A DNA stretch of 56,750 nucleotides from the NCBI GenBank assembly GCA_037447655.1, contig JBBHKE010001480.1, positions 1 through 56,750 on the forward strand. The letters are read 5' to 3'. Origin of the DNA: Zygnema cylindricum. Taxonomy: Eukaryota; Streptophyta; Zygnematophyceae; Zygnematales; Zygnemataceae. Both the position numbers and the translations under genes were made by a program. The notes below the pieces were generated by a model that was not told the DNA's origin, ran no database searches, and saw only the letters and a list, made by a program, of their open reading frames with translations. Positions 30,743 through 42,814 of this stretch are shown piece by piece. Numbering within the stretch: position 1 is the stretch's first letter; the number at the start of each line of letters is the position of its first letter.

Positions 30743-32235
30743 ATGGCGACTGTCACATACCTCCCTCTCCTCCTCTCCGCCCTCTCTCTCCTATTTATTC
30801 TTCCCGCAGGTGCGCAGAACACCCGCAAACTACTGTCTACCACGTGTCCCACCAATCCGACCACTCTCTGCGATTTTCGCTTTCAATGGTTTCCGACATC
30901 CGTACCCTCCTTCAGGTGCGTTATTTACCAGTCGGGATGGTGCCAAAAAGTCAAATATCGTAAAATGCTCTCTTTTTTTTGGCGTTTTCCCGTTGCTTCT
31001 AAAACAAATATACCTTTCATAGCTCTTAAATTTTATTGCTTGACGTTTCCATGCTGCCGTTACGTGTAAATACTGACGACTGCATGTACGGAATGCTAAT
31101 GAATCCAACGTTCGACTGGTAGAAATTTTTTGCTATTCCCATAATGACGTGGCATCAGCTGACGTGTCGCAGCCTGACCGGTCCGGATAAGTTCTAAGAT
31201 AAATTCGAAGTTCTCCAGCTTCCGTCAAATTCATTTGCTCGCAGCCGCATGTACGGAATGCTCATGAATAAAATGTACCCCAGGGTGAAATAATTTTGCT
31301 GATCCCACAATGACGTGGCATCTGCTGACGTGTCGCAGCCTGAGCGGTCCGGCTAATGTGGCCGTCAGTTCGGGCGTGGTGGAGCGCATCAACAAAACGT
31401 TCGTCCAGATTCCGACGACCAAAGGAACCACACTAATTGCAGGGGGATTCAAAGGCGCGCCGCGGACCTACGGGGATCAGTTCTTTTTCACGGGCAGCCC
31501 GGCGAAACTTCTCTACAAAACTTTCAATAACGTGCGTACGTTTTGTTTAATAGACAAAACGATTGGGAGAGTTATATGTGGCGAACCCATACTTTTTTTA
31601 GCGCAAAGTCTATGGTGTGACAATATACAACGCATTTCCAATAGTTTTTGTTCATTTAAATTGTGGTATATATTTGTTCCTTAGTTAGTTTGTCTACTTT
31701 TTTACCTTCCAAAACAGGAGGTAAAATGTATAATAATTCATGTTGTTGTACTTCAAAAATCTTACTCCAATAAAAATAAGATTCGTGACATCATAACTAG
31801 TACGGGGCAGAAAAACATTGGCAAAAATCTATTGTCAAAACATGAGAGAAGTGTTGTAAATCAATAGCTTTTATATGTTCCCATTGATTCGTTTCTTAAT
31901 GTACAAAAAATTTAAACACCGTAAATTATATCGAATAAGGCAAAAATACAAGTTGAAAAAGGTAAATGTAGATTGAACAAGGGAAAATGCATGTCAGACA
32001 AGACAATATAAAATAGATTATACCTGTGCAGGTTTCTGACAGTTACCCCTTTCGGTCCTTTTTTGTCTTCTTGTGCTTCGTACAGATCAACAAGACTCTT
32101 TTGGTCGGTGGTTGTTTCCGTTCCGATTTCAGTGGAGTTCAAATTTTTAACGGAGAAATAAATTTAAATCCCAACGACGGAAATACCAAGTATCCGGAAT
32201 CTCGAAGATGCATTATATTTAAAGTGAAAAAGTAA
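30743..32235 (+). CDS. Small secreted protein of unknown family, copy B (3 exons)
   Basis: Predicted exons are 30743-30915, 31339-31531 and 32086-32235 (stop TAA). Junctions are GT-AG, phases 2/1 and 0 join cleanly, and the product is 171 aa. Residues 1-24 form a strong signal peptide (hydrophobic LLLSALSLLFILPAGA), so the protein should enter the secretory pathway. Cysteines lie at 35, 43, 132 and 164. The CPTNPTTLCDF box follows an NTRKLL stretch. Two NKT glycosylation sequons sit in an INKT motif that occurs once in exon 2 and once at the start of exon 3, each followed by a hydrophobic-GG stretch (LIAGGF; LVGGCF), suggesting an internal repeat. I do not recognise the family. The final exon could instead continue through a donor at AAGTAAG. 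Conservation with copy D and an orderly gene model support a real gene. Confidence 0.7.
31079..31350 (+). repeat. 166-bp duplication across the intron 1/exon 2 border of gene B
   Basis: GCATGTACGGAATGCT occurs at 31082 and 31247. GACGTGTCGCAGCCTGA plus CGGTCCGG occurs ending near 31172 and 31338. The upstream unit therefore carries a decoy acceptor and the first bases of exon 2. Copy D has only one unit, with a left part like B's first unit and a right part like B's second, as expected from recombination between the units. Confidence 0.85.
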
Positions 32236-32239
32236 GATT

Positions 32240-33513
32240 TGAAGTATTTAAGAACATTTTAAAGGTTTTGGGAAAATATTTGAAGTGATCCAGGTTATTC
32301 TAAAGGGATGAGGAAGTGTGTATTTTTTTTCTAAAGTAGTCTATTGAAAGCTTGAAAGCAATAGATAACATGTGGAGCGTTTGTTTTTTTAGATAACGAT
32401 TTACGCATTAATTTTTTTACCGTGTTGTTATTCTTCTATGGAGCCACAATACAAGCTGGAAAAGAAAATGTATCCTATTTTGCTTTTTCTTTTGTGAAAG
32501 TTGGAATTTGTGGAGTGTAAAAGCGATTTTTGAGATTCACGCCTTTTATAATGATGGTCATGTATTATCTATTGCGGTTTTCCATGAAAATCTAGGTTCC
32601 ATTTTTGTAAATGTTAATGAAACTGCCGAAGACTTCCCTCAAGTCTTTTAAAAGATAAACCGTGGTTCACCTGGAGTAGTAGCCGATGTCCATAATTTAA
32701 CCTCCTATACCAGGCATTCTGTCGCTCAAGACATTGCTCGGTGCTAATTTCCATATATCGTAGAAAACTGCTGATGCTTTCTTATTTGGCTCCTCTCAAA
32801 AATTCCAAAGACATTCCAGAACGCATGGAAGAGGCCTAAGTATCCATCTGAAAACACTCGTGCCGCCAAAACCTACTTGCTAGGATCGCACATGTTAAAA
32901 ATATTCCCTTGGGGTCACGGAAAAAAAAAAAACTTAATGTTTTCCTTTTAGGCTACATAGATTTAGTCGAATCATTTATCCCCACCGTTTAAACTGAGTG
33001 TTCAAGGCCTATATTGTCTGAATATCATTGATGAATTTTGATTTGATTCTGTGTATAAACATCATTAAACCTATGTTTAAGCTCAGTTTCCATCAGTTGA
33101 TTTGTTGCATTTCATGTTCAGACGATAGTCCTCTAAGAAGCAATAGAGCCCCTTGAGCATCCATGAAGTTCACTTTTCAACAAACCCTCTTTGTAAAAAT
33201 TATCAGATATCCAAAACAAAGTACTCTCATACACTACACACTATATGTTGTAAGTGGTTATCATATTCCGTTACGCCTACCTGATTTTTGATACATTTTC
33301 TTAAGTAATTTCAATGTTTTAGATGTCATTCACCATCTTGATATAAGCCAACAACAAATACGTAGACATTGATTGCTTAAACCACAATCACGTTATGAAC
33401 ACCATTCTTCTTAAACTCCACAAATATGCAAGTGAGCAATTCGTTCACAACTTTTATAAAATCCTTCTCCACGAATCAATTATTTAGGTTATTTGGCCCA
33501 TGAACATAGTGTA
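32240..33513 (-). mobile_element. Old copia remnant downstream of gene B
   Basis: Matches 47840-49285, where an additional segment preserves minus-strand integrase-like sequence. In B that segment is deleted (around GTAGCCGATGTCC). Heavily decayed; the assignment rests mainly on the counterpart in D. Confidence 0.45.
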
Positions 33514-33518
33514 GTGTG

Positions 33519-34682
33519 TGTTGTTTTGAAATGTTAGGTTCGTGCGTACGCGACATTTTGTGTGCACGCGATGTTTCGTGCTTAATTTATTAAATGAATT
33601 TATTGTGGAGGTTCGAATGGTTTCGCGGATTGGGGGAGTGAATGTACGGATATATATTGTTTCGGGACAAACGAAATAGAAATTGAGTGGCGCGGAATGC
33701 TTAATTGAAATGGACGGCGGATCGCGAAGCGATCCAATTCGAAATATTTGAAGGGTTTGAAAATGTACGATGGGCGTACGAAACATAATGCGACAGACAT
33801 ATTTATGAAAAAGGACGCCACAAGTACGGAGCGTCTTATTCGGCAAGTGGACTTGAATGCACTTCGTGATGTCATAAGATATTTGACGACTTACGTGGAT
33901 TTCGTTTGGATTTTGTGACCACGCGGAATTGCGTCAATCACACAATGTTTATTTTGGACGATCCGGATTCTTTGAAGAAATTTAAGGAATCTCGTTGAGT
34001 GACGTAGCGTGACTCAACATATGATTTTGTGAGATTGTGTGTACGTGTAAATATTTGGTCGAACATTGTTTTGTCTTTTTGTGTATTAAGTATTAGTGTA
34101 GGTTTACTCACTTTGACAAACCTTGAAGTATTCAGGTATACCAACATTAATAGAGGTAGCTGGTATATAGCGCATGGCTGGTATGCCTCCGTACATTCAA
34201 CAGTAAGCTCTTGTATATATTTGTAGGACTTAGTCATTTCAGGACTTAGGAACCTTTTGGACCAAAAACTGTTTGTGGCTTTTTTTGGTAATTTTATCTA
34301 AGGATTACTCTCAGATCTGTAAGGAAAATTATCTGAAATTTTGTATGTGTGTTCCTCTTTGTATTTTTAATATTGTCACAGATTAGCAGGTCTATTGTGT
34401 GCCTGGTTTGTGTTTTACTTCATTGTGAAGTTAGTCTGTTTTATCAAAGTTCTGGCAGACTGTTTTTCTGCAACCTTGACTAGATGGTGTAATCACTCTG
34501 TTTGTTATATTTGTCAGAAACTTTGTGACGTTACCCTATAGCCTATATAATATCTGTTAATTTAGTTTCAGCTTGTTTTTTTTTTTCTGTAGAATTTTGC
34601 GTTGATTCAAAGTAGGTTGTTTTTGGGTAGTCTGTGGTGCTTCAGAGGGTGAATCCATGGCTAGTAATGGCTATGGACAACA
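33519..34682. mobile_element. Solo LTR, 1,164 bp, 5-bp TSD
   Basis: Starts TGTTG and ends CAACA, and is flanked by GTGTG at 33514-33518 and 34683-34687. The counterpart in segment D reads straight through (GTAGTGTGCAACATT near 49288), the empty site. No internal coding region or second LTR, so it is a solo LTR left by recombination, inserted after the segmental duplication. It does not resemble the copia LTR sequences near 35.1 or 52.2 kb. Confidence 0.9.
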
Positions 34683-35009
34683 GTGTGCGACACTATTATC
34701 AACAATTACAGGCTAATTGAAGTCAACCTAATATGCCATTTTGAAAAAATCACTTCAAGAAATCGGTCTAACACTTTAGATAGAAAAAAAAACGATTGAT
34801 AGAACTAGTGTCTACTTTCTTGTCTATGTTGGGAACATGTATTTCGTATTCAACTGTGGATCTTATCGATTTCAAACACACGCCCTCTAAAAGCCACATA
34901 AAAACAAATAGAAGAATAGAAGTCACATTCACTCAATGACTCATTTACAGAACAACTTACAATTTTTTATCTTGGTACCTATTTCACATCAAGTCCCACA
35001 GGTAACTAA

Positions 35010-37545
35010 GAGAAGGCCATGACCTACAATGGCCGTACAAGAAGTACATTGGCCACTGTACCTTCTTGTACTAAACAGTCTTGTACTATACAGTCTAGTA
35101 CTATACATTCTTGTACTATACAATCTTTTGATTGGGCTAGGGTAGAGTAGTAGGTAGCTGTGAGTAGGAGTTTAGGGACTTAGCGTGTTTAAGGCGCCTC
35201 TTTCTAGGTGACCTTTTGTAGTTATAGGCCATCTTTGGCCAACCATAACTTACTGCTCAGGGGAGCAAATTCAGTGATTCTTTTTGCTGAAGACTCAGAG
35301 GAGTCTAAGCTACACAACGGTGTAGTTGGTTAATGTTTTAGACTGCCAAAGAAGGAGGCATTTATAAGTGAAAGTCAAATTGGTGGAATGTGTCCAAATA
35401 TGCATATTCTAACTTTGCATTCTGTGGGGGAATTGAGCACACAGAATGTCTTCTTTCACAGGGGTGAAGGTTTTTGGGGTAATATCTTCTTTCACAAAGA
35501 TGAAGCTTTTTTGGGGTTGTGACTGTGAATCATTTGGGTTTGTATCAATTGGGAGTTGGCACTATCTAGATAAGTTTCTTTGGATATGCGATTTCTATAG
35601 AGAAATGGAGCCCATAGAATTTCAGGTTATGGGCCCCCCATCTAGGGTGCCTATGTTTGATGGAACCAATTTCACATATTGGGGATTTATGATGGAGGGA
35701 CTGCTTTTTAAAAATCACTTGTGGGGAATTATTTCGGGACAAGTGAGGAGTCCGCCACCCGACATTGGTAGAACTCACTATGGAGATTCATATGAGCTTC
35801 CCAAAAAACCAACCGGAGATCAAATGCAGCTGAAGGTGAAGGAAAATTCATTGCCATGGAAAGGGAAAAATGGGAGAAAGGTAAAGGAACACCTGTGGTG
35901 AGGGGAGTTAGGCTCTCGGCTAGAGTTCCACTTGTAGGAGTGATAACTACACCAAAAACTAAAGAAAATGACAGTAAAATTTGGGAGTGTAAAAATACTA
36001 GCTAAACATCTCATTCTTAGAAATTTTTTTAAGTCCAAAGCGATCACTCTCATAAACTTAACCAAGTCTTCAAAAATTTGAAAAACACTAGTTAAGACTT
36101 ATAATTGTGAGACAATACAAAGGCATCAGTTAGTAAAACAGAAAATAGAGGCCTACGTTTATAAAGGCGCTAGTATGATAGAGTTTTGGCATGATATTGA
36201 TGCATTCTATGTTGAGTTTGCTAGTGCAGGATATGGAGAATCATAGGTGAGAAATATTAACACACTAATCATGAAACTTCCAGATGAATACTAAAACATT
36301 ATTAACCATATCCATGACAGAGATTACTCCTCGTGGAACCGGAGCACTACCATGGGGATGATTATTGTGAGGGAAAGCAATTTGGAGCTTCGTAGGGGAA
36401 GTGACACGATGAATGTAGAGACATTTGGCAATAACTCGCAGAAGCGTGATGAGAGGAAGAAAGATAAAGATAAACCTTATAGGAACTTTGGTGGAAAGAG
36501 AGGAAGAGGAAAAGAAAGGGGAGCTTCGAAAGAAGGTGTTTGCTTCTTTTGTAGGGAACCGGGTCACTATATGGTGGAATGTCCTTGGTTGGAAAAAATA
36601 AGAAGTTGGAATGTGAATGAGGAGAAAGAAGGGGAAGAGGAGAACAAGATGATGACAGTAAAGAGCTTCTCCACATCGGTAGTATGGGGAAGAGAGAAAA
36701 GCACACATAAATTCCATGAAAGCAACAGTGTGCTTTTGGAGGTATAACGAAAGTAAAGAGAAAGGAGATACTTGAGGGTGTTAAACATGATGAGAATGTC
36801 AAGGAGTGTAGAGTAAATGACTTAGAAATGAGAAGTCGGATCTAGAATTAAAATTGGAAGAAGGGAAATATCAAACTATTGAAGATATTCTAATAGATAT
36901 TTTGGAGAAAACAGATTCCGAGAAAAGGCGAGAAGTAAATCTAGAAGGAGCCTCAAAAGATAGAAGAGAAAAGAAAATTTAATGAAAGGTTTAGGGGAGG
37001 AGAAATATTCTTTAGGAATCAAAATAAAAAGTGATAGTCAAAAGACTCATATGGATCTGAAAAGGGGAAGTGGAGAAAAATAAAAAAACGGGGCATTATC
37101 ATAGATAATCATTTGTGGGAAAGATGTATAATTTATGAAAACTTTATTAAGGACTAGTGGTTTTGGACAAATTTGGAGGAGGGTGGATTTGACATCACTA
37201 CTTGGTGTGATGTCACTTTTGAAGATGTGCTTGTAAAAGGGTTAGCATTTGGGTATGTGTTGCAGAGTGGGGATGAGGCTGGCTATTCGAACTACAAGCA
37301 AGAAATTGAATTTTGCTCGGTTGAAAAAGGGATGAGTTGGATAAAATCTTTGCTCCCAGAGCTCGAATTTATGAAAAGTGGCATGCAAAACAGAATGTGT
37401 GATCAACAAGATGCAATGTTTGTTTCGGATCATCTAATACAATTTTTTTAATGCCACGGTATTCACTTAAAGTTTTATGAGGAGAAAAAAAAAACGGAAA
37501 ATGTTTTTGGTGGGATTTAAAAGAAGAGTAGACTAGAAAATAAGG
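35010..37545 (+). mobile_element. Internally deleted Ty1/copia element
   Basis: 35015-35240 looks like an LTR/leader region, sharing GGGGAGCAAATTCAGTGATT with 22.1 kb and TTCTTTTTGCT with 52.4 kb. Gag starts at ATG 35605 (MEPIEFQVMGPPSRVP) and includes a zinc knuckle C-F-F-C-x4-H-x4-C at 36541-36582. RNase H-like sequence follows at about 37180-37440 (TTWCDVTF; SWIKSLLPELEFMKSG). Protease, integrase and reverse transcriptase are missing or unrecognisable, and Gag is broken by stops. It cannot move by itself. Confidence 0.8.
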
Positions 37546-38204
37546 GCAGTGTTGAAATTTATGTATTTTTTAGGTCTGTATTGGAAAAATAAAAAGAGTA
37601 AGTCATACCATAAAAGTAGTAATTAATATTCACTTTTTCATTTAGTCTCTAGAGAGGAATTGAGAGAGAGAGTCTCACAAATGCTGCCCCCAAAGTCAAA
37701 AAGAAACATGCAAAAAGACAGACAGACTTACAAACAGATGACCAAAATGTTGCCCTGGACCGCGTTTGAATCTGGTTCTTTATAACTCTAAGTAGTTGTA
37801 CGCCTTATCCACTAACGCGTTGACGAAACAATACACGTATATGGTTCGATATTTAATTAAAGAGTTTCGCGACAGCACTTCAATTTAACAAAACAAATAG
37901 ACAAAACAACACTTATAAACGACAACGCTTGCGGGCGCGACTCGAACCGTGTAAAATACTTGATCGGACGGGCGTCTTAACCGCCGCCAAACCCGAGTAG
38001 ATTTCTGGCGGCTTTCAGACATAGCCGCGCGTTATGCTTCGTGGCGTCATATCATTGTACAATTTGTAAACCGCACAAGTACGTATTTCGGCGAAAGTTG
38101 TCAGGATAATACACCAGCACTTGAAATAGTTCCGATAACGGCTCAGCGTACACGTTATGAACCCGCCACACAAATATGCATTAAGTGCCAAAATAATGTT
38201 AATA
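37546..38204. other. Intergenic; tRNA-like Pol III box at 37925-38000
   Basis: No gene is supported. On the minus strand, GGCGGCGGTTAAGACGCC resembles a tRNA D-arm and GGTTCGAGTCG matches the Pol III B box (GWTCRANNC), about 40 nt apart. The acceptor stem does not pair well, so this may be a SINE head or tRNA relic rather than a functional tRNA. Confidence 0.3.
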
Positions 38205-38507
38205 CTAAGTAAGTTATTATATGAATTACAAAATTATTACTTTATTGTTGGTTATGTTTTGTGGAGTCTACCTTTAAGTCACGGAACAAAAATCACGTTG
38301 TACGTGGCGTATGAGACAATTTGTCTTTTTTGCTAAAATAACATATTAGATAAAACAATAAACTTAAAAATATATATACATTGCGATATAAATCGCGATA
38401 ACTTGTGTTGGTCCCGTTACGATATATCGAGTCGTCTGCTCGATCGATATTCGATGTATTGAATATCGAAATCATCGCGCTATGAATTTACCTGATACCC
38501 AACACTA
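38205..38507. mobile_element. MITE family 1, right-end fragment
   Basis: Contains the internal TCTACCTTTAAGTCACGGAA block, the ATCGCGATAACTTGTG type subterminal palindromes and a right end CCTGATACCCAACACTA. The left half is missing. Confidence 0.8.
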
Positions 38508-39229
38508 CTGTTTATGGCTAATGACGATGCCTTTTCCTTTGTCTCTCTTGTCCAATCGCGATGAAATGACGTTGTATTCCTAAGACCCTTGCAAAAGAAA
38601 ATAAAAAATGTCAGTTTTTGCATCGTTATACAAGCCAGTTTGCACCTAACTTCTAAACACTAGAATATTTATCATAGCGAAACTTAGCTTTTGGGAATCA
38701 TAAAGTAGATATAATTGGGAGAAACATATAATCCAATCAATAGAGTAAATAGGTTTAGACACTTTCGAAAATGTGTTTATAGGTGAGCCGATAGAAGCCG
38801 ATTGATTTGAGCCCCGATTTGATCATAATTTTTCTTATGAACTATCCTAATAAAACTACATTCTTCTTCTTAGCTCTACAATAACAATCCTAAATAAGAA
38901 TTTATAATGAGTGTTGATAAATAAACTTCATGCTTTTATGAATCTTTTGAAATGAAAGATTCTTGAGAGAGTGTTTTTAGAGAGTGATGTCCTATATGCC
39001 TTAATGCAGTTTATGTATCAATGTGTGTCAGCTTGCCTTGAAATTACTAAATGAGTGGTGCAATGAGATGATGTTCTTTGTCGCCTACACCGCAAAGCGT
39101 GGCTCACCGATTTTGACACGGATGTACACATATTATAGGTTGGCGAAATCGACGTTACATTCCGTACACTCCGATTCAACGAGTCACGTCACGTCACAAA
39201 TTTGCTAATCAGTAAGAATCATGGATGTG
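38508..39229. other. Intergenic; nothing recognised
   Basis: AT-rich stretch between a MITE fragment and paralogous segment C. Short frames only, with no similarity noted. Confidence 0.4.
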
Positions 39230-40268
39230 GATGGATCGCCAAATATCGCACAAAAATAATAGTTTATAGGGTCTTTCACTGTGTGACAGCAAAAACGATC
39301 ACTTAAAGTCGTGACAATTGAAGACGCCTTGTCAATTTCTGGCATTGTAGACATTATGTTTCATGTGACTTTGAAGCATAGTTCAAAAGCAGACGTTTTA
39401 TGGTAGGCATTTGGTAGGTGCGTTTAGCGTAAGTTGTGTTATGGGCTTTCCATGTGATCTTCTTAGATCGCTACTTTGTTCAGCGATCGTCCGATCGTTC
39501 GAATCCGACGGTTTAAAAAAATATGGTCCGAATGTTTTAATTTACGATACGGGTCGTAAGGTCATATTATATGTTTTACATACAATAGGCATATTGTTTG
39601 GGCCTACTTTCACCAACTTTTGAACTATGTTTTGAAGACGCTTGTATTTTGTAACATTGTCGACATCATGCTTAGCTGCAACACTGTCGACGTCACCTAT
39701 CCTATGACAAACAAAAATGTAACGCAAACGACGATGGCACAGCAAATTTGCGCCGTTATGATGGTGACTTCATCAACCGATTTCAACAATCATAGGTACA
39801 CAATTGCTGGCGGTCTGATTCTCACTGAAATAAAATCTGGCGGTCGTAGCTTCATATTTGAAGAATATGTTTTCTTTACCTTTGTTTCCTTTGGCTATTA
39901 TTTAGCATTAAGCGTTTATTAACCTTTTTTGAACCCCTTTGTACCTCGATAGATTTTTCCATCGTTCTTTTTAAAATAAAAAACCGTTACTCTTTCAATC
40001 CGACTCGTTGAATATTGAGCCTTTCAAAAAATCACATGTCCGTACTTTATGGCGCCGTCTTATTATGCCAGCTGGTGGTCGCCGACGTGAGTCTCCGGAG
40101 TCCGTACAGGGCAACTTATCTTTTCAAATGTGTGCTTTTCGAGAAAATACATCGAGACCGTCAATCCGGCAAACAGTACTTTTCGCACGTGTGAGCGAAC
40201 CAATCGAAACGTCGAAACGCTGCATAAAAACGTCATGTTTTGAAAAGTCCAATCCTCATCCAACAAAA
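39230..40268 (+). pseudogene. Secreted-protein family, copy C: promoter and leader only
   Basis: Aligns with the region upstream of genes B and D: the GACGT repeats, an uninterrupted CTGTCGAC at 39684-39691, ACACAATTGCTGGCGGTC, the TATA-like CATAAAA at 40223-40229 and the leader CAATCCTCATCCAACAAAAT. Homology stops at about 40268, before the start codon, where a minus-strand copia element begins. No coding exon remains. Divergence from B/D is clearly larger than that between B and D. Confidence 0.75.
39377..39629. mobile_element. MITE family 2 copy with 8-bp TSD
   Basis: 253 bp from CATAGTTCAAAAGCAGACG to CCAACTTTTGAACTATG. Flanks are CTTTGAAG (39369-39376) and TTTTGAAG (39630-39637). The corresponding sites in B (near 29370) and D read ACTTTGAAGACGTCTGC with one copy only. 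This empty site shows an 8-bp target duplication, one base now differing, consistent with a hAT-type element. It inserted only in the C lineage. Confidence 0.92.
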
Positions 40269-42814
40269 TTCGCATCGGCCTCGCAGCCTACTGCTTTGCC
40301 TTCTTCCCCTCGGAAAATCTGAGGCTGAACTGTTGGAATCAGTAGGTTGTTGCCGAGGAGAGGAGGAGGAGGAGAAGGTGGAAGAGAATGACAAATATTT
40401 TGGACAAGTGGAGTGTCCAGAGTAGAAATAGGAGAAGAGGGGGTGGAGGAGGTAAAAGGAACATTTTCAAAAATGACATATTCTTAGAGTTTGGCATTTT
40501 TCTCAAAATCAGTCATGCCAAAGATATCAACTGATTTACTTTCTTCTCAAACAAGAATATTTCTAGCAACTTGAAGAAATTTTCTATCCGTTTTGTATAC
40601 TCTATAGCCGACTGACTCATCATCATATCCCATAAAAATCTCGAGAACCGATTTTGAACCAAATTTAGAAATAGGTTAATTATCCAAATTAAACCATTTG
40701 CTCCCAAAAACCTTGAAGTGACTAACATTAAGCTTTTTCCATGTCTTAACTTCATTTGGTGTTTTTCCTTTATTTGCTCTAGTTTCTACTCTATTTCTTA
40801 TATAAGAAGCACAAGAGAAAGCCTCACACCAGAACATGAAATCTATCCCTTTATCTAACATCATAGATTTTGCACTTTCCGTTAAGGTTCGATTAAGTCT
40901 CTCAGATACTTCGTTTTTCTCTAGAGTATATGGAACTGTAAATTGCCGAGAAATCCATTTTCTTTTAGATATTTTGAAAATGAATGGGAAATATATTCAC
41001 CTCGTTGCCCAACCGAAGGGAGAGGATCGGGTTTCTATGAAGCTTTTCCGCCCATACCCGAAAGTGCTTAAAGTGAGTGAGCACTTCAGTTTTCTCCTTC
41101 ATAAAGTAAACCTTGCTGTATCGAGAGAAATCATCGATGAAGGTGACCAAAAACTGGCTGCCACTGAGTGAAGGGACCTTTGATGGTCCCCACACATCCG
41201 AATAAATAATTTGCAGCAAATCTGTTGCCCTGTTATCCGCGGCTTGAGGTAGGGGTTAGTTATGAAGCCTTCCCAACGCACACCCATCACATACATGAGA
41301 TTCCTTTTGGCCTAACTTAACACCATCTATCATCTTTTGGTTTACCATATTATCAATTCTCTCATGATGAACATGACCGAGCCTCTTATACTATAAAACA
41401 TTTTCCGGAAGGACACTTGAGTATGCAAAGTCAATATCATTAGCCAACTCCATCTGGTACAACAAGTTTGGGCCTCTAGTTCCTACCAAGTCTACCCTAC
41501 CATCTTTACTTAGTACCTTTTTCTCATTTTTTCGCAAAATTTCAAATCCTTTCATTTCAGCCACCGAAGTGGAGAACAAACTTTTCTTGAACTTTGGAAT
41601 GTATAAGACATCATGCAATGTCATTTTCACAACTTAACCATTGATGTCAAAAGCTAATTCCACGCTTCCTTTTGCTGTAGCTTCCACACCTCTGTCATCC
41701 GCATAATAAATCCGGCGAGTGGGAATCGGAGTGAGGGTTTTGAAGTAAGCTCTGTTGCCGCACTTGTGGGAAGAGCATCCGGAGTCCATAATCCACCCGT
41801 TACCTTGAGGCCCCTCCATGAGATCCTTTGCGAAAGCAAAGAATTCATCATCATCCGATTGCGGAAATCTGACCACGTCGTCTTTTTTCTTTGGTGAATC
41901 ATCTTGTTGCGTCTCATCAGTTGCAAAGAACGCCGCAATTTTAACTGACAGTTTTGATGCCGCCACTCTGAATGGAGAATCCTCTGTCCGCACCTTCCAT
42001 CCAGCACGATAAATTCTTGTTACACACGCTTTTATAAAAGCCGGACATAGCTGGAAAACATGACCTTGACCAAAGCAATACACACACCTATCATATTGCC
42101 TATAATTTGGATTAGGAGTGAAATTCTTTTTTCCGGAGAATCCAGTTGGCCTATAAGTCTGAGCATTGTAAGCTACCGCTAACTATCCACCATTTAATGC
42201 TATCTAAGTGACCTCTTCCTCCAATATATAAGCTTGTACTACAGCTATATTCCATTTACTTTTCTCTAACCTCTTTAATCGTTTCACAGTTCCCATATAT
42301 TTAGTAGGAAGCCCTCTTATTTAAATCATTGTTTGATAATAGGGAGGAAAATTCCCCCCGAAACTTGCATTTTCCGGCAAAAAAAGTTTAAGCCCATTAT
42401 AATATGAGCTCATATCCCCCCCGGTATACTTGTAATTCCAAATTTTTCCAGTAATTATAAACTCATTCTGTTCACTAGATAAAACATAAGATTCCTTCGA
42501 GTCCTGCCATATTTCAAACGCATAGAGACATTGATATATTGCATGTTCAGATCTTCTGATAAGAGTAGTTTAAGAGAGTGCAAAGCATCCTCATTTTTCT
42601 TATCAAAATCTGGATTAGTATCTGGAAGAACACCGGAAACCACATCATACAATTTCACTTGCTTGAGGTACGACTTAGTTAAATCCGCCCAAAACAAATA
42701 CTTTTGCCCATTAAAAACCGGGATGCGTGAGGATGGGCTCGTGACCTGTTGTCTTGAGGCAAACGGTACACCAGAAACAAAAGAAGAAGCACCAGCAGTT
42801 GCTATAATAAACAA
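40269..42814 (-). mobile_element. Truncated Ty1/copia element (gag to integrase)
   Basis: Reading down the minus strand: Gag from about 42814, a zinc knuckle C-V-Y-C-x4-H-x4-C near 42054-42095, a protease with WIMDSGCSSH near 41775-41790, and the GAG-pre-integrase block (DVLYIPKFKKSL). The integrase core includes YSDVWGPSKVPS near 41170-41210 and VFGSKWF near 40680. A proline-rich hinge follows near 40330-40450. It stops before reverse transcriptase and joins gene copy C. Several stops interrupt it and no clear Gag ATG is seen. The gag end continues into the duplicated leader/LTR DNA shared with 26893-28015. Confidence 0.85.

Larger units (their letters stand above)
26893..35005. repeat. Segmental duplication, left copy (contains gene B)
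   Basis: Sequence from about 26893 to 35005 is repeated at about 42643-49612. Offsets are 15754 near 28.0 kb, 15768 at the gene start and 15602 after intron 1. It includes copia gag/leader sequence, the MITE, gene B and an older copia remnant. The left copy has a private solo LTR (33519-34682) and a 166-bp duplication in intron 1. Identity varies along its length: very high around 28.0-28.3 kb and over the gene, lower after 32240. Confidence 0.9.

Noticed and set aside
33484-33875. 120- and 91-codon minus frames in the solo LTR
   Set aside because: No domain match; they lie within LTR sequence and overlap each other in different frames.
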